Shown: one piece after another, positions 46,600 through 58,440 of the stretch
How the letters are laid out: each line of letters opens with the position of its first letter
Position numbering within the stretch: the stretch's first letter is position 1
DNA from: Flaccisagitta enflata
Taxonomy: Eukaryota > Chaetognatha > Sagittoidea > Aphragmophora
Length of the DNA: 64,000 bases
Reading direction: 5' to 3'
Assembly (NCBI GenBank): GCA_965153355.1
Contig: OZ231126.1
Span: forward strand, 57,660,001 to 57,724,000
Notes under the pieces: model-generated
Told to the model about the DNA's origin: nothing
What the model saw: the letters and a program-made list of their open reading frames with translations, nothing else
Databases searched by the model: none
Position numbers and translations under genes: made by a program

Positions 46600-47190
46600 A
46601 GTCGCAAAAGCGTTAGATGATCAGCGGTACCCGTTGCCCCTATGTGAGTGTTTGTGGGTGTGAGATGGTTAGAGGGGCAGCGGCCCCGAAGGGGCCGATG
46701 ACCTATGCTGTTTTTATTTGGGCCTCAAGGATTGAATTAGGGCCTGGAGGCTGCAATTGGGGCCTTGAGGCTTGGATTAGGGCCTTGAGGCTGGAATTTG
46801 AGCTTTGAGGCTGGGATTTGAGCTTTATGGGTAGGATTTGAGCTTTGAGGCTGGGATTTGATTTTCAAAGCTGGGATTTGAGCTTCAAGGCTGAGATTCG
46901 AGCTTCAAGGCTGGGATTTGTGCCTTGAGACTGGGATTTGAGCCTCAGGGCTGGGATTTAAGCCTAGAGGCTTGGATTTTAGCCTGGAGACTGGGATTTG
47001 AGCCTCGAGGCTGGGATTTGAGCTTCAAAGCGGGGATTTGAGGCTTGAAGCTAGGATTTGGGTCTCGAGACTAGGATTTGAGCCTTGAGGGGGGGGGGGA
47101 CGGAGAAGAAGGAGAAGAAGAAGGAGAAGGAGAAATTTCCCCTATGTGTGAAAGCATAGGTCATCGGCCCCTTTGGGGCCGCTGCCCAAA
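46600..47190. mobile_element. TIR element (GCATAGGTCATC subtype) with ~18-unit 20-bp array
   Basis: Leader GTCGCAAAAGCGTTAGATGA, left GGGGCAGCGGCCCCGAAGGG...GACCTATGC, right GCATAGGTCATCGGCCCCTT...GCTGCCC. The core is GCTGGGATTTGAGCYTNRAG units, a G-run and a GGAGAAGAAG tract. Confidence 0.85.
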
Positions 47191-47264
47191 AAACGAGCCT
47201 TAGATGTCTCATTTCTGCGCTCCGAGCAATCAAAATCAGTCCTCAAATGGGCATCCCCAGGACA

Positions 47265-47353
47265 TCTGGAAATTCACCCCTGCGTTCTACAGGACATCGG
47301 TCCTTTGGGGTCGCTGCCCTGCTCTTACTCCACTTCTTTAGCTGATCACTCCA
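47265..47353. repeat. Half TIR end plus companion repeat, interrupted
   Basis: GGAAATTCACCCCTGCGTTC...GGGGTCGCTGCCC, then CTGCTCTTACTCC...GATCACTCCA. The companion repeat resumes at 47862 after an insertion. Confidence 0.7.
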
Positions 47354-47861
47354 CAGTCAGTCGACAAAACAAAATAGGTAGAGAGCTCACTCTGTTGGCT
47401 TTGATCCAACCTAGTGTTATCAAACAGCAGGCTGTAAACAACAACTGATTGTGAAAATTACAGCCGGCTGTCATTTTATGTCGGTAAAAATCCAACCTGA
47501 ATAGAATAGAATGTGACTCGCATATTCATAATCCTGATGCAATTCTGAGAAGTTTGATATATCACCCTTAACATTTTTTATAAAGAATAATCTTTAAACA
47601 TTGTATTATAATTTTATCAAATATGGATAAAAAAATTTTATTTTCATATAAAAGTATACGTTGTGACATATCAAACTTGTCAGAATTTCACCAGGTCTCA
47701 TTCTATTTGGTGAAAATTGAATTTTTGCCGACTTTGTAGCATGACAGCTGGCTGTAATTTTTACTACCAGTTGTTGTTTGCAGCCTGCTGTTTGATAACA
47801 GTAGGTTGGATCAAAGCCAACAGAGTAAGCTCTCTATCTACTTTGTTTTGTCCACTGACTG
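47354..47861. mobile_element. 508-bp foldback element with 4-bp target duplication
   Basis: Left CAGTCAGTCGACAAAACAAA, right TTTGTTTTGTCCACTGACTG. The arms are about 90% complementary for some 150 bp. TCCA lies immediately outside both ends (47350-47353 and 47862-47865), and the uninterrupted target is visible at 10.8 kb (CACTCCAAGCAGGGCATCGG). No coding capacity. Confidence 0.9.
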
Positions 47862-47924
47862 TCCAAGCAGGGCATCGGGAAAAGCGCCGCTGACCAAGCG
47901 CGATCCTTTGATGACTAATTACTT

Positions 47925-48516
47925 ATTCAGCGTTAATGAGTTTTTTGAGCTCACTGCACTGCTCCTGCCCAAAAGCCCTAGTGATATTCTCTATCACTGC
48001 CCCTGCTCCCCTGTTTGAAGCCTGAGTTGGCTGGTTTGGGTCAAAGCCTTTAAAAGTGGGTTTAATTCCACAATTCATACATTCTTCGATCCTTCGATTC
48101 TTCGATTCATTCCTCTAAGGGTATGGTTTCTTAACAATGTTACCCCCGGGTGATTTGTTGAATTTCGGTTAAAAAAGTAACAATGATTGCCCTAATTACT
48201 TTTGGTAAGCAGTTTGCTTTTTGGGTTAGATTGAGAAGGAAAGTTCTACAGATTCTGTTTTATGGAAAACTATGAGTGGTGCGCGTATTAACAGTGAGAG
48301 TTCACAAGGCACTCTTCCATTTACTTAAGTTTGGGTAGAGTGAGGGATATTGTTCCACTTTTCATTCATTTGATATGGGCTTAGTGGATCTGGAAGAGGG
48401 ATCAAAATTGCTAATAATAAGATCAAATTGGGTCCCTATTTGTGCGGAATCAAAAGTCATCGGCCATCGCGGGACTGCTGGCGAGAAAGAAGAGGGATAG
48501 AAGAGGGATGAGAGAG

Positions 48517-48520
<4 letters not shown>
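47925..48520. other. Intergenic, no gene recognised
   Basis: Only a decayed TIR-like GTCATCGGCCATCGCGGGAC near 48457. Confidence 0.4.
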
Positions 48521-48615
<95 letters not shown>

Positions 48616-48955
48616 GGATGGACAGTGAGACAGAGAGAGAAAGAGAAAGAGAGAGAGAGAATGATAGTTAAGTCAAGTAAGGAGAAAGGCAGAGAGAGAG
48701 AGAGGGGTAGAGACGAGAGAAGACGGAATAAGTAATGGAAGTAAATGGTGGGTGAGGGAAGGAAAGAAGACGAGGAGGAGGAGGAGCGGAGGAACACGGG
48801 CAGAACGAGAAAGGAACGAGTACGAGATCAACAAAAAAAAGGAGAGAGGAAGAGGAAGAAGAAAACGGAGTAAAAAGAAGAAGAAGAAGAAGAAGAAGAA
48901 GAAGAAGAAGAAGACAAACAAGAAAAAAGAAGGAGTAACACATGATTCTGGAGAT
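48521..48955. repeat. (GA)n, then mixed purine tract
   Basis: About 95 bp of GA, followed by GA-rich sequence and (GAA)n at 48878-48915. Confidence 0.95.
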
Positions 48956-49188
48956 GGCTGGGCATCTGCACGTTATCAATTCATTTTTCAGGAAGTGATT
49001 GCGTAACCACGGAATGGTGTGCCAACGATAGCCTGTTTTTGTTACAATGGATAAAATTTTGTTGACATAATGTTGTGTATGAATAACGCGTTTCTTCCCC
49101 CTTTTAACGCCATAACGTCGTGAAGACGTCTCTGTCGTTACGCGACGCTCACGCAAAGGGCACGAAGAGAGAAATATTCCATCATTTC

Positions 49189-49394
<206 letters not shown>

Positions 49395-49454
49395 TTCACT
49401 CGTGCCAGTGCCAGCGAATCTCGAGGCAACTTTTCTTCTTTCTCAACGGAGAGA

Positions 49455-49455
49455 G

Positions 49456-49548
<93 letters not shown>
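49455..49548. repeat. (GA)n microsatellite
   Basis: A third GA array only 65 bp beyond the palindrome; it could also pair with the CT arm. Confidence 0.95.
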
Positions 49549-49551
<3 letters not shown>

Positions 49552-49856
49552 AATGCGGAACGTAGATCAAAACCAATGACACAAACGTTCAAGTCATACG
49601 CAAGAAAAGAAAACCTTATGGTTGTAGAAAAAAAAACACCTTTATGGTAAAACTAAAAGGGGTCTCATTGCGCAGTGCTTGATGGTTATGTTTCCTATTC
49701 TTCAACTAAAAAAAAATATAAATAAGATAAGTTCGCAAAATTCCTCATAGGACTTCAAGTGAAGTCTGAGATGTAATTACATTTTCAATTTTCAATTTTC
49801 GGTCTACGACGTACGATGTAAATGATCTCATTCTTCCTCTGAGGTTTTATAATTAG

Positions 49857-50102
49857 GGCGTGTTTCTAGTGAGCGCCAAAAACGCGTTTGTTCCCGTGAA
49901 ACGCGATAACAGTGTGAACACATATTTAAGAATTTCAACTGTCCCACAAGGGAGTGAGCGAAGTGAGTGAGCGAGCCCGTGAACGGAGCGAGCGAGTGAA
50001 GTGGAGCGCTGCAGAGCGAGTGAGCGGAGTGAGCGGTGCGAGCAAACGAACATAGCGAGTGGCCCTTTCAAAACGCGATCGTCTTTGACTAGAAACGCCC
50101 CC
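49857..50102. mobile_element. TIR element (GAGCGA family)
   Basis: Left GGGCGTGTTTCTAGTGAG, right GACTAGAAACGCCCCC, core as in the 29.4-kb copy. TTA flanks the right end and ATTA the left. Confidence 0.7.
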
Positions 50103-50355
50103 TTAGTGCGTGCATGCACGTGACGCTAAAACACCTCTTACATAATTAGGCGAACTATGAAAATGACCAAAATCGATAATAACAATGAATTCAGTGGGCT
50201 GAAACTTGACGCAGAATTCGCTTTGGTATAGTATTATCACAAATCGGGGTAAAAAAGTTTACCCGGCAATGTGTGAAGCCCTCAGAAACTGTTATACCAA
50301 AAGGCCGTCTGAGGAATAAGGATTTCTAGCTCAAAGGAAGAGGGGGTCAAAAGGG

Positions 50356-51768
50356 CGAGTCCGGTGGCACCTATCAAGTTGGGTCTTAAAATGTGCGTAT
50401 TACCTAGGGGATCACTAATACAGGCTTGGTTGACCCAATTTCAGGTGGGGTGTTTGAATGCCACCAAAAAAACTGCCCAAAATGGTCAAAAATGGCCTTT
50501 TTTGGCCATTTTTGGCCTTAAAACCTATCTGAAACTTGGAGTAGAGCCATGAAATTTTGCATGCACATGAAGTGGACACTAATTAAGTTGTATGCAAAAA
50601 AATTTGAAATTCTGACAATTTCAAGGTACCAAAATTTGAAAAAAAACGCTTTTTTCCGAGTATAGGTCAAGAAAAATGATGTCGTTACCCCTCTTAAAGT
50701 TGACCGATTTGAACCAAATTTTTACTGGAGGTACTTCACATCATGGACTACCTCTAAATAAAATTTCATTCAAATCGGAGCACTTTAAGTGCCAAAAAAA
50801 GTGTTTGAAAATCAAAAATTTGGAAAAAATGACTCCGAAAATCGTCTTTGAGCTGGTGGCATTGCCATAATAGGACAGGGACATATGAACCATGGACCAA
50901 AATTTCTTAACATGACTGTTGGTGATGCCCAAAAAAAATTTCATGACCCTGAGAGCATTTTTTGGGTGTCAAATGATAACTCTTTGAAGACCGTTAGACC
51001 AAAAATCGCGGAAATTGCCGATTTTTGGCCTTTTCTCAATCTGTAACCTTAAAAAAAAGTTGAAATATGGTCCTGAAATTTTACCTGCACATGTAATAGA
51101 CCCTATTATGTTTTATGTAAAAAACATGGAATGTCAAAAAAAATTTTAGGTACCTAAATTAAAAAAAAAAACAAGTTTTTTTCGAGTATAGTTTAGAAAA
51201 AATGATGTTGTTTCCCCCCTTTATGTTGACCGATTTGGAAAAAATTTTAATTGGAGGAACTTCACATCATGCACCACTGCCATGTAAAATTTCCTCCAAA
51301 TCAGAGCACGTTAAGTACCAAAAATTGTGTTGGAAAATAAAATATTGGATAAAAATGATCCCGGAAATCGTCTTTGAGCTAAAGACATTTCTATGATATG
51401 GCAGGTATGTATAAACCATGGGCTAAAATTCCTTTTGGGAACTGTTGGTGATGCCCCCCAAAAAATTCATGACCCTGAGAGCATTTTTTGGGTGTCAAAT
51501 AAGCATTTTTTTGAAGACCATTAGTCAATAAAACTTTTAAGATCTACATAGAATTCAATATACTAGAACAAAGAAAAAAAGTTAAACAAAGGTCTGACTG
51601 TCCACAACTAATGTTACAGAAATGTTTTTAAAGTATGATCTTTTTTTATTGAAAATTAAGGATCATATTCATCATAGTCCCTGGTCTGTCTGTTTGTCAG
51701 TCTGTCCAGAGACTGTACAATCTGGCAAAGCTACTAAGTTGAAGTGTTATAACCTTTTAAATTAAAGC

Positions 51769-51858
<90 letters not shown>

Positions 51859-52248
51859 GCTTGGTTGGCCCTTTTTAGGTCAGTGCTGCTTTCAATGCCT
51901 TCTCCAATTTCATCATGAGTCTTCAATTACAATTGTGTCTCTTTTTTTGAAGTTACGTAAATTTGCCGAGTTCACAAGTAAAGTGCTGTTTGTCTTTTCT
52001 GTAAATCTGTTTATCCACTTATATTTCTGTATTTCTACCTATCTGACACTATGTTTCTCTGTTTGTCTGTGTACTTTTTTCTCTTCTGGTGTTTTGTCTT
52101 CCTCTGTCTGTCCGTCAGTCTGTTTGTCTGTCCGTCAGTCTGTCTGCCTGTTTGTCTGCATGTCTGTCTGTCTGTCTCTGTCTGTCTGCCTGTCTGTCTG
52201 TCTGCCTCTGTGTTTCGGTCTGTCTGTCTGTCTGTCTGCCTCTGTCTT

Positions 52249-52289
<41 letters not shown>

Positions 52290-53720
52290 CTGACTTTTTT
52301 TCCACCCCCCGGATATTCTTTTGCTCCATTTAAAAAACCGCTTCGTCAATTCATTTCCTGATTTTGCCCAAAAAATGATTGTTTGTAAGGATCGCCCAAA
52401 AAATGTTTGCTTGTAAGGATCGCCTCGAGAAACTTGCACTGCAAGTAGCAGCCATTAGCCAATCTGTTTGTAATGAACGCATCTTGGAAGTTGCAGCCAA
52501 TGTTTCAATTGCATGGCTCGGATTATTCGTCATCTTTCAATTGTTCATGTTCATGCGTGCAAAATTTCGAAAGAAACCCAAAAAATGCTCTCAGGGTCAT
52601 GAAATTTTTTTAGGGCATCACCAACAGTCATCTTAAGGAATTTTGGCCCATGGTTCATACGTCCCTGAAGGTATTATGACAATGCCACCAGCTCAAAGAC
52701 AAATTTCAGAGTCATTTTTTTCCAATTTTGGATTTTCGAAAAGAATTTTTGGCACTTAAAGTGCTCCGATTTGGATGAAATTTTACATGGAGGTAGTCCA
52801 TGATGTGATGTACCTCCAGTAAAAATTTGGTCCAAATCGGTCATTTTAAAGAGGGGTTAAGACATCATTTTTCTTTACTTATACTCGGAAAAAACCTGTT
52901 TTTTTCAAATTTAGGTACCTAAAAATTTTCAGAATTTCAAAATTTTTTACATACAACTTAATTAGGGTCTACTGCATGTGCATGCAAAATTTCAAAACCA
53001 TATTTCAACTTTTTTCTAGGGTACAGGTTGAAAAAAGGCCTAAAATTGGCAATTTCCGCGATTTACGGTCTAACAGTCTTCAAAGAATTTTTATTTGACA
53101 CCCAAAAAATGCTCTCAGGGTCATGAAATTTTTTGAGGCATCACCAACAGTCATCTCAAGGAATTTTGGCCCATGGTTCATACGTCCCTGAAGGTATTAT
53201 GACAATGCCACCAGCTCAAAGACAATTTTCAGAGTCATTATTTTCCAATTTTGGATTTTCGAAAAGAATTTTTGGCACTTAAAGTGCTCCGATTTGGATG
53301 AAATTTTACATGGAGGTAGTCCATGATGTGATGTACCTCCAGTAAAAATTTGGTCCAAATCGGTCAGTTTTAAGAGGGGTTAAGACATCATTTTTCTTTA
53401 CCTATACTCGAAAAAAAACTGTTTTTTTCAAATTTAGGTACCTAAAAATTTTCAGAATTTCAAATTTTTTTACATACAACTTCATTAGGGTCTACTACAT
53501 ATGCATGCAAAATTTCATGGCTCTGCTTCAAGTTGAAGATAGGCTAAAGGGCCAAAAATGGCCAAAAATGACCATTTTTGGCCATTTTGGGCAGTTTTTT
53601 TGGTGGCATTCGATCACCCCACCTGAAATTGGGTCAACCAAGCCTGGATTAGTATTCCCCTAGATAATGCGCACATTTTAAGACCCAACTTGATAGGTGC
53701 CACTGGATTCGCCACTTTCA
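50356..53720. mobile_element. ~3.4-kb foldback block with ~1.15-kb arms
   Basis: Left arm 50356-51520 and right arm 52567-53720 are imperfect reverse complements (GGTGGCACCTATCAAGTTGG at the left, CCAACTTGATAGGTGCCACT at the right). Each arm is internally duplicated: ATGACCCTGAGAGCATTTTT and its neighbours occur twice per arm. The ~1-kb centre holds (CT)n at 51774-51856, a (GTCT)n tract at 52090-52290 and a small open frame. Confidence 0.85.
52379..52636 (+). CDS. Small open frame in the foldback centre, unrecognised
   Basis: Reads DRLEKLALQVAAISQSVCNE, then ILEVAANVSIAWLGLFVIFQ and LFMFM, a possible single membrane helix. The last ~23 codons run into the right arm. No family recognised and no clear ATG context. 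A 28-bp direct repeat precedes it. It could be a captured exon or chance. Confidence 0.2.
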   Translation: MFVRIAQKMFACKDRLEKLALQVAAISQSVCNERILEVAANVSIAWLGLFVIFQLFMFMRAKFRKKPKKCSQGHEIFLGHHQQSS

Positions 53721-54478
53721 TGAAGCTCTACCAACCAATGATCCTCTGACGGAAGGGCAGTAGACCGTTTGGTAATTTTGACTGATTTTTACATGGAAAT
53801 TTTTGGAAATGATACAACACAAATCTTTTGAAATATTTCTATGAAAAATGCAACGAAACTTCCATTCACAGGTTTTTGAGTCATCATTTCCGAGAGGCAG
53901 TCAGTGATACCTGCAGAAACAAACTGAAACCCTTGTCAGAGAAGCATGGTTTTCGCCGAAAATTTGGAACTATGATCTACCCAACATTTGCATGATAGTG
54001 TTTGTCTGTTTGATGATGACATAAGCAGTGGTTGATTTACATGGTTTGGACATTTCAATTAAAATTTCATGATTATAACATGTTTTAAAGTTATTAATAA
54101 CTGAAGACTGCCGTTTTGAACTTTAGAACAAGATCAAAGACATGTTCAGATTACAGTTCGCCTAATTTTGTGAGAGGTGTTACCCCGCTTTGACGGTCCG
54201 CCCTTCGTCGGTACGTAGATCGGTATGTCCGCCAAACTTTGATTTTTTTGGCGTTTATGAGGTTATTGGCCTCTTTGCTTTGGTCCAAATGCTGTAATGA
54301 CCTTGTATACTGTCCTTGACCACTAACACGCGACCACACATAGCCATATACTGTCAGTGGACAGAAGAATATACGTAGAAATATCAACACGATGATATAA
54401 CTCACAGGGATATTCCATTCAGGGTGAAACATTTCAAGAGAAGAGACCAAAATTGAAATGAACAAGGTATAGACAATA
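53721..54478. other. Intergenic with decayed hairpin-family element
   Basis: 54160-54360 is an old copy of the AGTCGCG family (GAGGTGTTACCCCGCTTTGA, GGTCCAAATG, ACGCGACC). Nothing else recognised. Confidence 0.5.
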
Positions 54479-54736
54479 CAGTTAAACCCCGCAATAACGG
54501 ATGTCTAGGGACTAACAAATTTTATCCACTATAGGCGGATTTTTGTTATTGCTAATAAAGAAATCAAAGAAATGGACATGAAGGGACCAAGTTTTTAGAT
54601 ACGTAAAAAGCGGATATCCGTTACTCTTGGATCCGTTATAGGTAAGAAATTAAAGAAATGGACAGGAAGAGACCAAGTATTTAGATGCGTAATAAGCGGA
54701 TATCCGTTACTCTTGGATCCATTAAAGGTTTAACTG
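54479..54736. mobile_element. 258-bp TA-flanked pogo/mariner-like TIR element
   Basis: Left CAGTTAAACCCCGCAATAAC, right AAAGGTTTAACTG, TA on both sides. The interior contains a ~95-bp direct duplication (AAGAAAT...AAATGGACA...GGATATCCGTTACTCTTGGA). The CAGTNAAACC..CG..ATAACGG style is typical of pogo/Tigger and mariner derivatives. Confidence 0.85.
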
Positions 54737-54778
54737 TAATGTTATGTTATGTTATGTTATGTTAATGATTGACGCTTT

Positions 54779-54962
54779 TTAGTCGCGTGCTTCGCGACTC
54801 AACACCCCGCTTTGTCCGTCGGTCGGTCTGTTGGTCACACTTTACTTTTTTTATGATTTTCATTCTTTGACCTCACTGCTCCTGCCCAATGGTCTAGTGA
54901 CCTCAAATATGGCCCCTGCCCACCCGCACACGACTTCGGTAGCCGTGCATCCGGCCTTGTTA
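54779..54962 (+). mobile_element. Hairpin-ended dispersed element, full copy
   Basis: Hairpin AGTCGCG-TGCTT-CGCGACT, CCCCGCTTTGTCCGTCGGTC, CTGCTCCTGCCC, CACCCGCACACGACTTCGGT and GCATCCGGCCTTGTTA. Confidence 0.8.
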
Positions 54963-55369
54963 TTTTTCCTGCTAATGTGGACTATAAATTGGGATAAACT
55001 CATGTACAATTTCTAGGTAACCCCTTATTTTGGAGGAGGTATATGCTAAAAATAATTATATTTTTTAGCATATCTTGGATAAGACCGCTCAGATACCAAA
55101 ATAAACTGCATATTCTTGGTCTTCAAATGTTTATATGTGTGCGTACAATTACAATACCATGATATCATTCGTCTTGATATATCTAGTTACACAGTTTTGT
55201 TCACTGACCATACTACAGAGTGTAGCCGGCCTTGTTTATCAGCAATCCCAAAAGCACATGCATCACTATGATCTGACGCCAGGTGTCCGTCCGTTTGATC
55301 CTTCGTAAATCCGTTCTACAATCCACCCGCCGGATGAAAAAAACAAAACAAAAACCGTTTTATATTACT
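54963..55369. other. Intergenic, no gene recognised
   Basis: Unique AT-rich DNA. Another CCGGCCTTGTTTA end motif occurs at about 55226. Confidence 0.4.
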
Positions 55370-55927
55370 CAGGGGCGTATTTGAGCCCAAATTTTTGGGG
55401 CAGCAAGCAATAATCTGTGTCCCAACGAGTCTTCTGTCCCAATGATTTACATATTACCAATGAAAATGTAGCTAATTATGCAACTAACATTACTAATTAG
55501 CATTGCTTTTTAATGTAATTATTATGTTATCATATAAAAGGAAGTCTTGCTTTACCACAGAGTAGAATATTTACTATTCAAAGCATAAACAAGTCCAAGG
55601 ATGATGTCTTGTCATGTGACATAAAGCATAGTTATTGTCAAAAATTTTTTCACATTTTGAGCATTAAAATTTTTGCCTCTTGGGGGACAAAGCGGAACCA
55701 TTTTCCATTGGACATTTTTAATGAGAATTTCAATTTTTTGGTGAAAACATTGAAATGAGAAATGATACAAATCAATTTGGTTGATGAAGAAGGTCGTGAG
55801 CATCAACCTAAACAACTATATGAATGGCCGAGGGGATGAATAGGCTCTGTAGATCGATCCTATGGAACCCCATTGTTTTACAGCTGAAAACATTTTGAAC
55901 CTCTCTCTCTCTCTCTGTCTCTCTCTC

Positions 55928-55981
<54 letters not shown>

Positions 55982-56057
55982 GTGTCCCAATGGGGTTTGT
56001 GCCCCAACAAAAAGGGCAGCAGCTGCTGCCCCTGACGCCCCATCAAATACGCCCCTG
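55370..56057. mobile_element. 688-bp hAT-like element with 8-bp target duplication
   Basis: TIRs CAGGGGCGTATTTGA and TCAAATACGCCCCTG are flanked by ATATTACT on both sides (55362-55369 and 56058-56065). The 8-bp duplication and the CAGGGGCG terminus are hAT hallmarks. The interior has a (CT)n array and no transposase. Confidence 0.9.
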
Positions 56058-56089
56058 ATATTACTCCTTTGTATATAACATTCTTCATT

Positions 56090-56151
<62 letters not shown>

Positions 56152-56260
56152 GTGTCCCAATGGGGTTTGTGCCCCAACAAAAAGGGCAGCAGCTGCTGCC
56201 CCTGACGCCCCATCAAATACGCCCCTGATATTACTCCTTTGTATATAACATTCTTCATTG

Positions 56261-56300
<40 letters not shown>

Positions 56301-56374
56301 ATTCTCTGTCCCAATGGGGTTTGTGCCTAACAAAAGGCAGCAGCTGCTGCCCTGACGCCCTGCCCCATCAACAT

Positions 56375-56440
<66 letters not shown>
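56058..56440. repeat. Tandem partial copies of the hAT-like element end plus flank
   Basis: CATTTGTGTCCCAATGGGGT...CCCCATCAAATACGCCCCTG plus the host flank ATATTACTCCTTTGTATATA is repeated at 56148-56250, and a shorter copy lies at 56300-56370, separated by (CT)n arrays. The duplication followed insertion because it includes target DNA. Confidence 0.9.
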
Positions 56441-56441
<1 letters not shown>

Positions 56442-56611
56442 CTTCTTTTCATTCTCTCTTTTTTCCTCCATTCGTTGTCTATTTTCGCCCCATATTCCGT
56501 CCCATCAGCGGACTGGCGCTGGCAACACTCTCGTGGCACGAACCAAGACCCACCATATCTGCACCATCGGCTTAATGCCATCTCTCTTTGATCTCCCATC
56601 GCTTGATTTTA

Positions 56612-57112
56612 AGTCGCGTGCACGCGACTAAAAGACCCGCTCTGTCCGTCTGTATGTATGTCGGTCCGTCCGTAACGCTTAGCTTTTTTTTCGCTGTTTG
56701 TTATCATTGAAAACTATTTTAAGTGTCAACCTTCCATTTCCATGAAATCAAATTAGTCTTTCAGTCTTTTAGTGATTTAGTCTTTTAGTCTTTTAGTCTT
56801 TTAGTCTTTTAGTCTTTTAGTCATTTAGTCATTAAGTCATTTAGTCTTTTAGTCATTTAGTCTCTTAGTCTCTTAGTCTCTGAGTCTTTTAGTCTTTTAG
56901 TCTTTTAGTCTTTTAGTCTTTTAGTCTTTTAGTCTTTTAGTCTCTTAGTCTCTTAGTCTCTTAGTCTTTTAGTCTTTTAATCTTTTAGTCTTTTAGTCTT
57001 TTAGTCTTTCAGTCTCTTAGTCTTTTCGTCTTTTAGTCTCTTGTTTCTTAGTCTCTTAGTCATTTAGTCTTTTGGTCTTAACAACTGCAAGCGACTGTAA
57101 GGTGTTGGCCTT
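56612..57112 (+). mobile_element. Hairpin-ended element with 8-bp (TTTAGTCT)n core
   Basis: Perfect hairpin AGTCGCG-TGCA-CGCGACT, CCGCTCTGTCCGTCTGTATG, then about 320 bp of TTTAGTCT units (56755-57080), and the end AAGCGACTGTAAGGTGTTGG followed by CCTTGTT. The same layout as 15417-15627 with a different, larger core. Confidence 0.8.
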
Positions 57113-57303
57113 GTTGCCTTTTAGTCGTGCGTCTTCCGTCTCTGTCTCATGTTTCTGCCCCTCTAGTCTCTACTGTCGTTTCTGTCCCTGTCTCTCTGTG
57201 TCGTTGTCTTTCTCCCTGTTAGTCTTTGACTGTTCCTGTCCGTTTTTTGCTTTTTTTTGTTTATTTCAATTTCTGTCTATCTCCGTGTTTTTGTCTTATT
57301 TTA

Positions 57304-57480
<177 letters not shown>

Positions 57481-57744
57481 CATAGACAGAGTCATACATT
57501 GCATGACGCAACTCGTTTCTGGTCGAGTTCCATTGCCTCAAATCCTGCCAAAGTCTTTGACATAAATTTTCGGCCCTGCTACTTTCCTTTTTTGTCAACG
57601 CGACTGGAATAAAACCTCTCTCATCTTTCTGCGCAAATTCTTTCATATAGCTGTCTTCGTTTTAGTGCTTTTTGATAATGAATAATGAAATATTCTCCAA
57701 AGCTGTACCTGGAGCTATTTGTGTAAATTACCAATTGGTCTTTT

Positions 57745-58440
57745 AAACAAGCCCGACCAGGCAACGATGCGTCCGGACTGTGTCTCTATGTGTATTGATC
57801 ATGTGACATATATGCAGGCCTGATTTTAATGATTTTTTTGACTGAGCCAGTCGGGCTCGCTTCCCTCATTTTGACAGAGCCCGAGAGGAAAACCATGAGC
57901 CCGGTAAAAATGTTATGCCAAATTTTATCATCATATCAGCAAAGATTTCTACTAACAGCTACTGGTTGTATGATATAATGATAAAATAATCACTACCCCG
58001 GTGATTCAGTAAGAGAAAAATTCGAAAAACTACTCAAAAAATGATGAATTTTCAAATATTTTACTCAATCAGCTTGAGCGTATTAAATCCATCAAAATCT
58101 GAGAGAGCCAGCCGGGCTCAGAGCTTGCAAAACATGAGAGCCCGAGAGCAAAATAGAGAGCATCGGGCTCGCGGGCTCGCTCTAAAATCAGGCCTGCATA
58201 TATGGAGAGACAGATGGACGAACAGACGGGGAAAAAGGCTCTCAAAACATATTGGTTGATCATTTGTTTCAGTATAGGATCTCACCGTGGCCAAAAACAG
58301 CTGAGAAACGCGGTTTTTGCACAGGCGTAACGGACGGACCGACGACGGACGGACCGACGACGGACGGACCGACGGACGGACCAACGGTCGGACGGATAGA
58401 TCCTCTTATAGAGATGCGTTCCTGACGGACGCATCTAAAA
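57745..58440 (-). mobile_element. ATGCG-subfamily hairpin element, split by a nested insertion
   Basis: Reverse copy of 18604-18897: CAGGCAACGATGCGTCCGGA at the start, GAGAAACGCGGTTTTTGCAC, a GACGGACGGACC tract and the hairpin AGATGCG...CGCATCT at the end. It is interrupted at 57815-58196. Confidence 0.85.
57815..58196. mobile_element. 382-bp hAT-like nested element with 8-bp duplication
   Basis: TIRs CAGGCCTGATTTTA and TAAAATCAGGCCTG are flanked by CATATATG on both sides (57807-57814 and 58197-58204). Subterminal GAGCCAGTCGGGCTCGC and GCGGGCTCGCTC repeats are present. It has no coding capacity. Confidence 0.92.
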
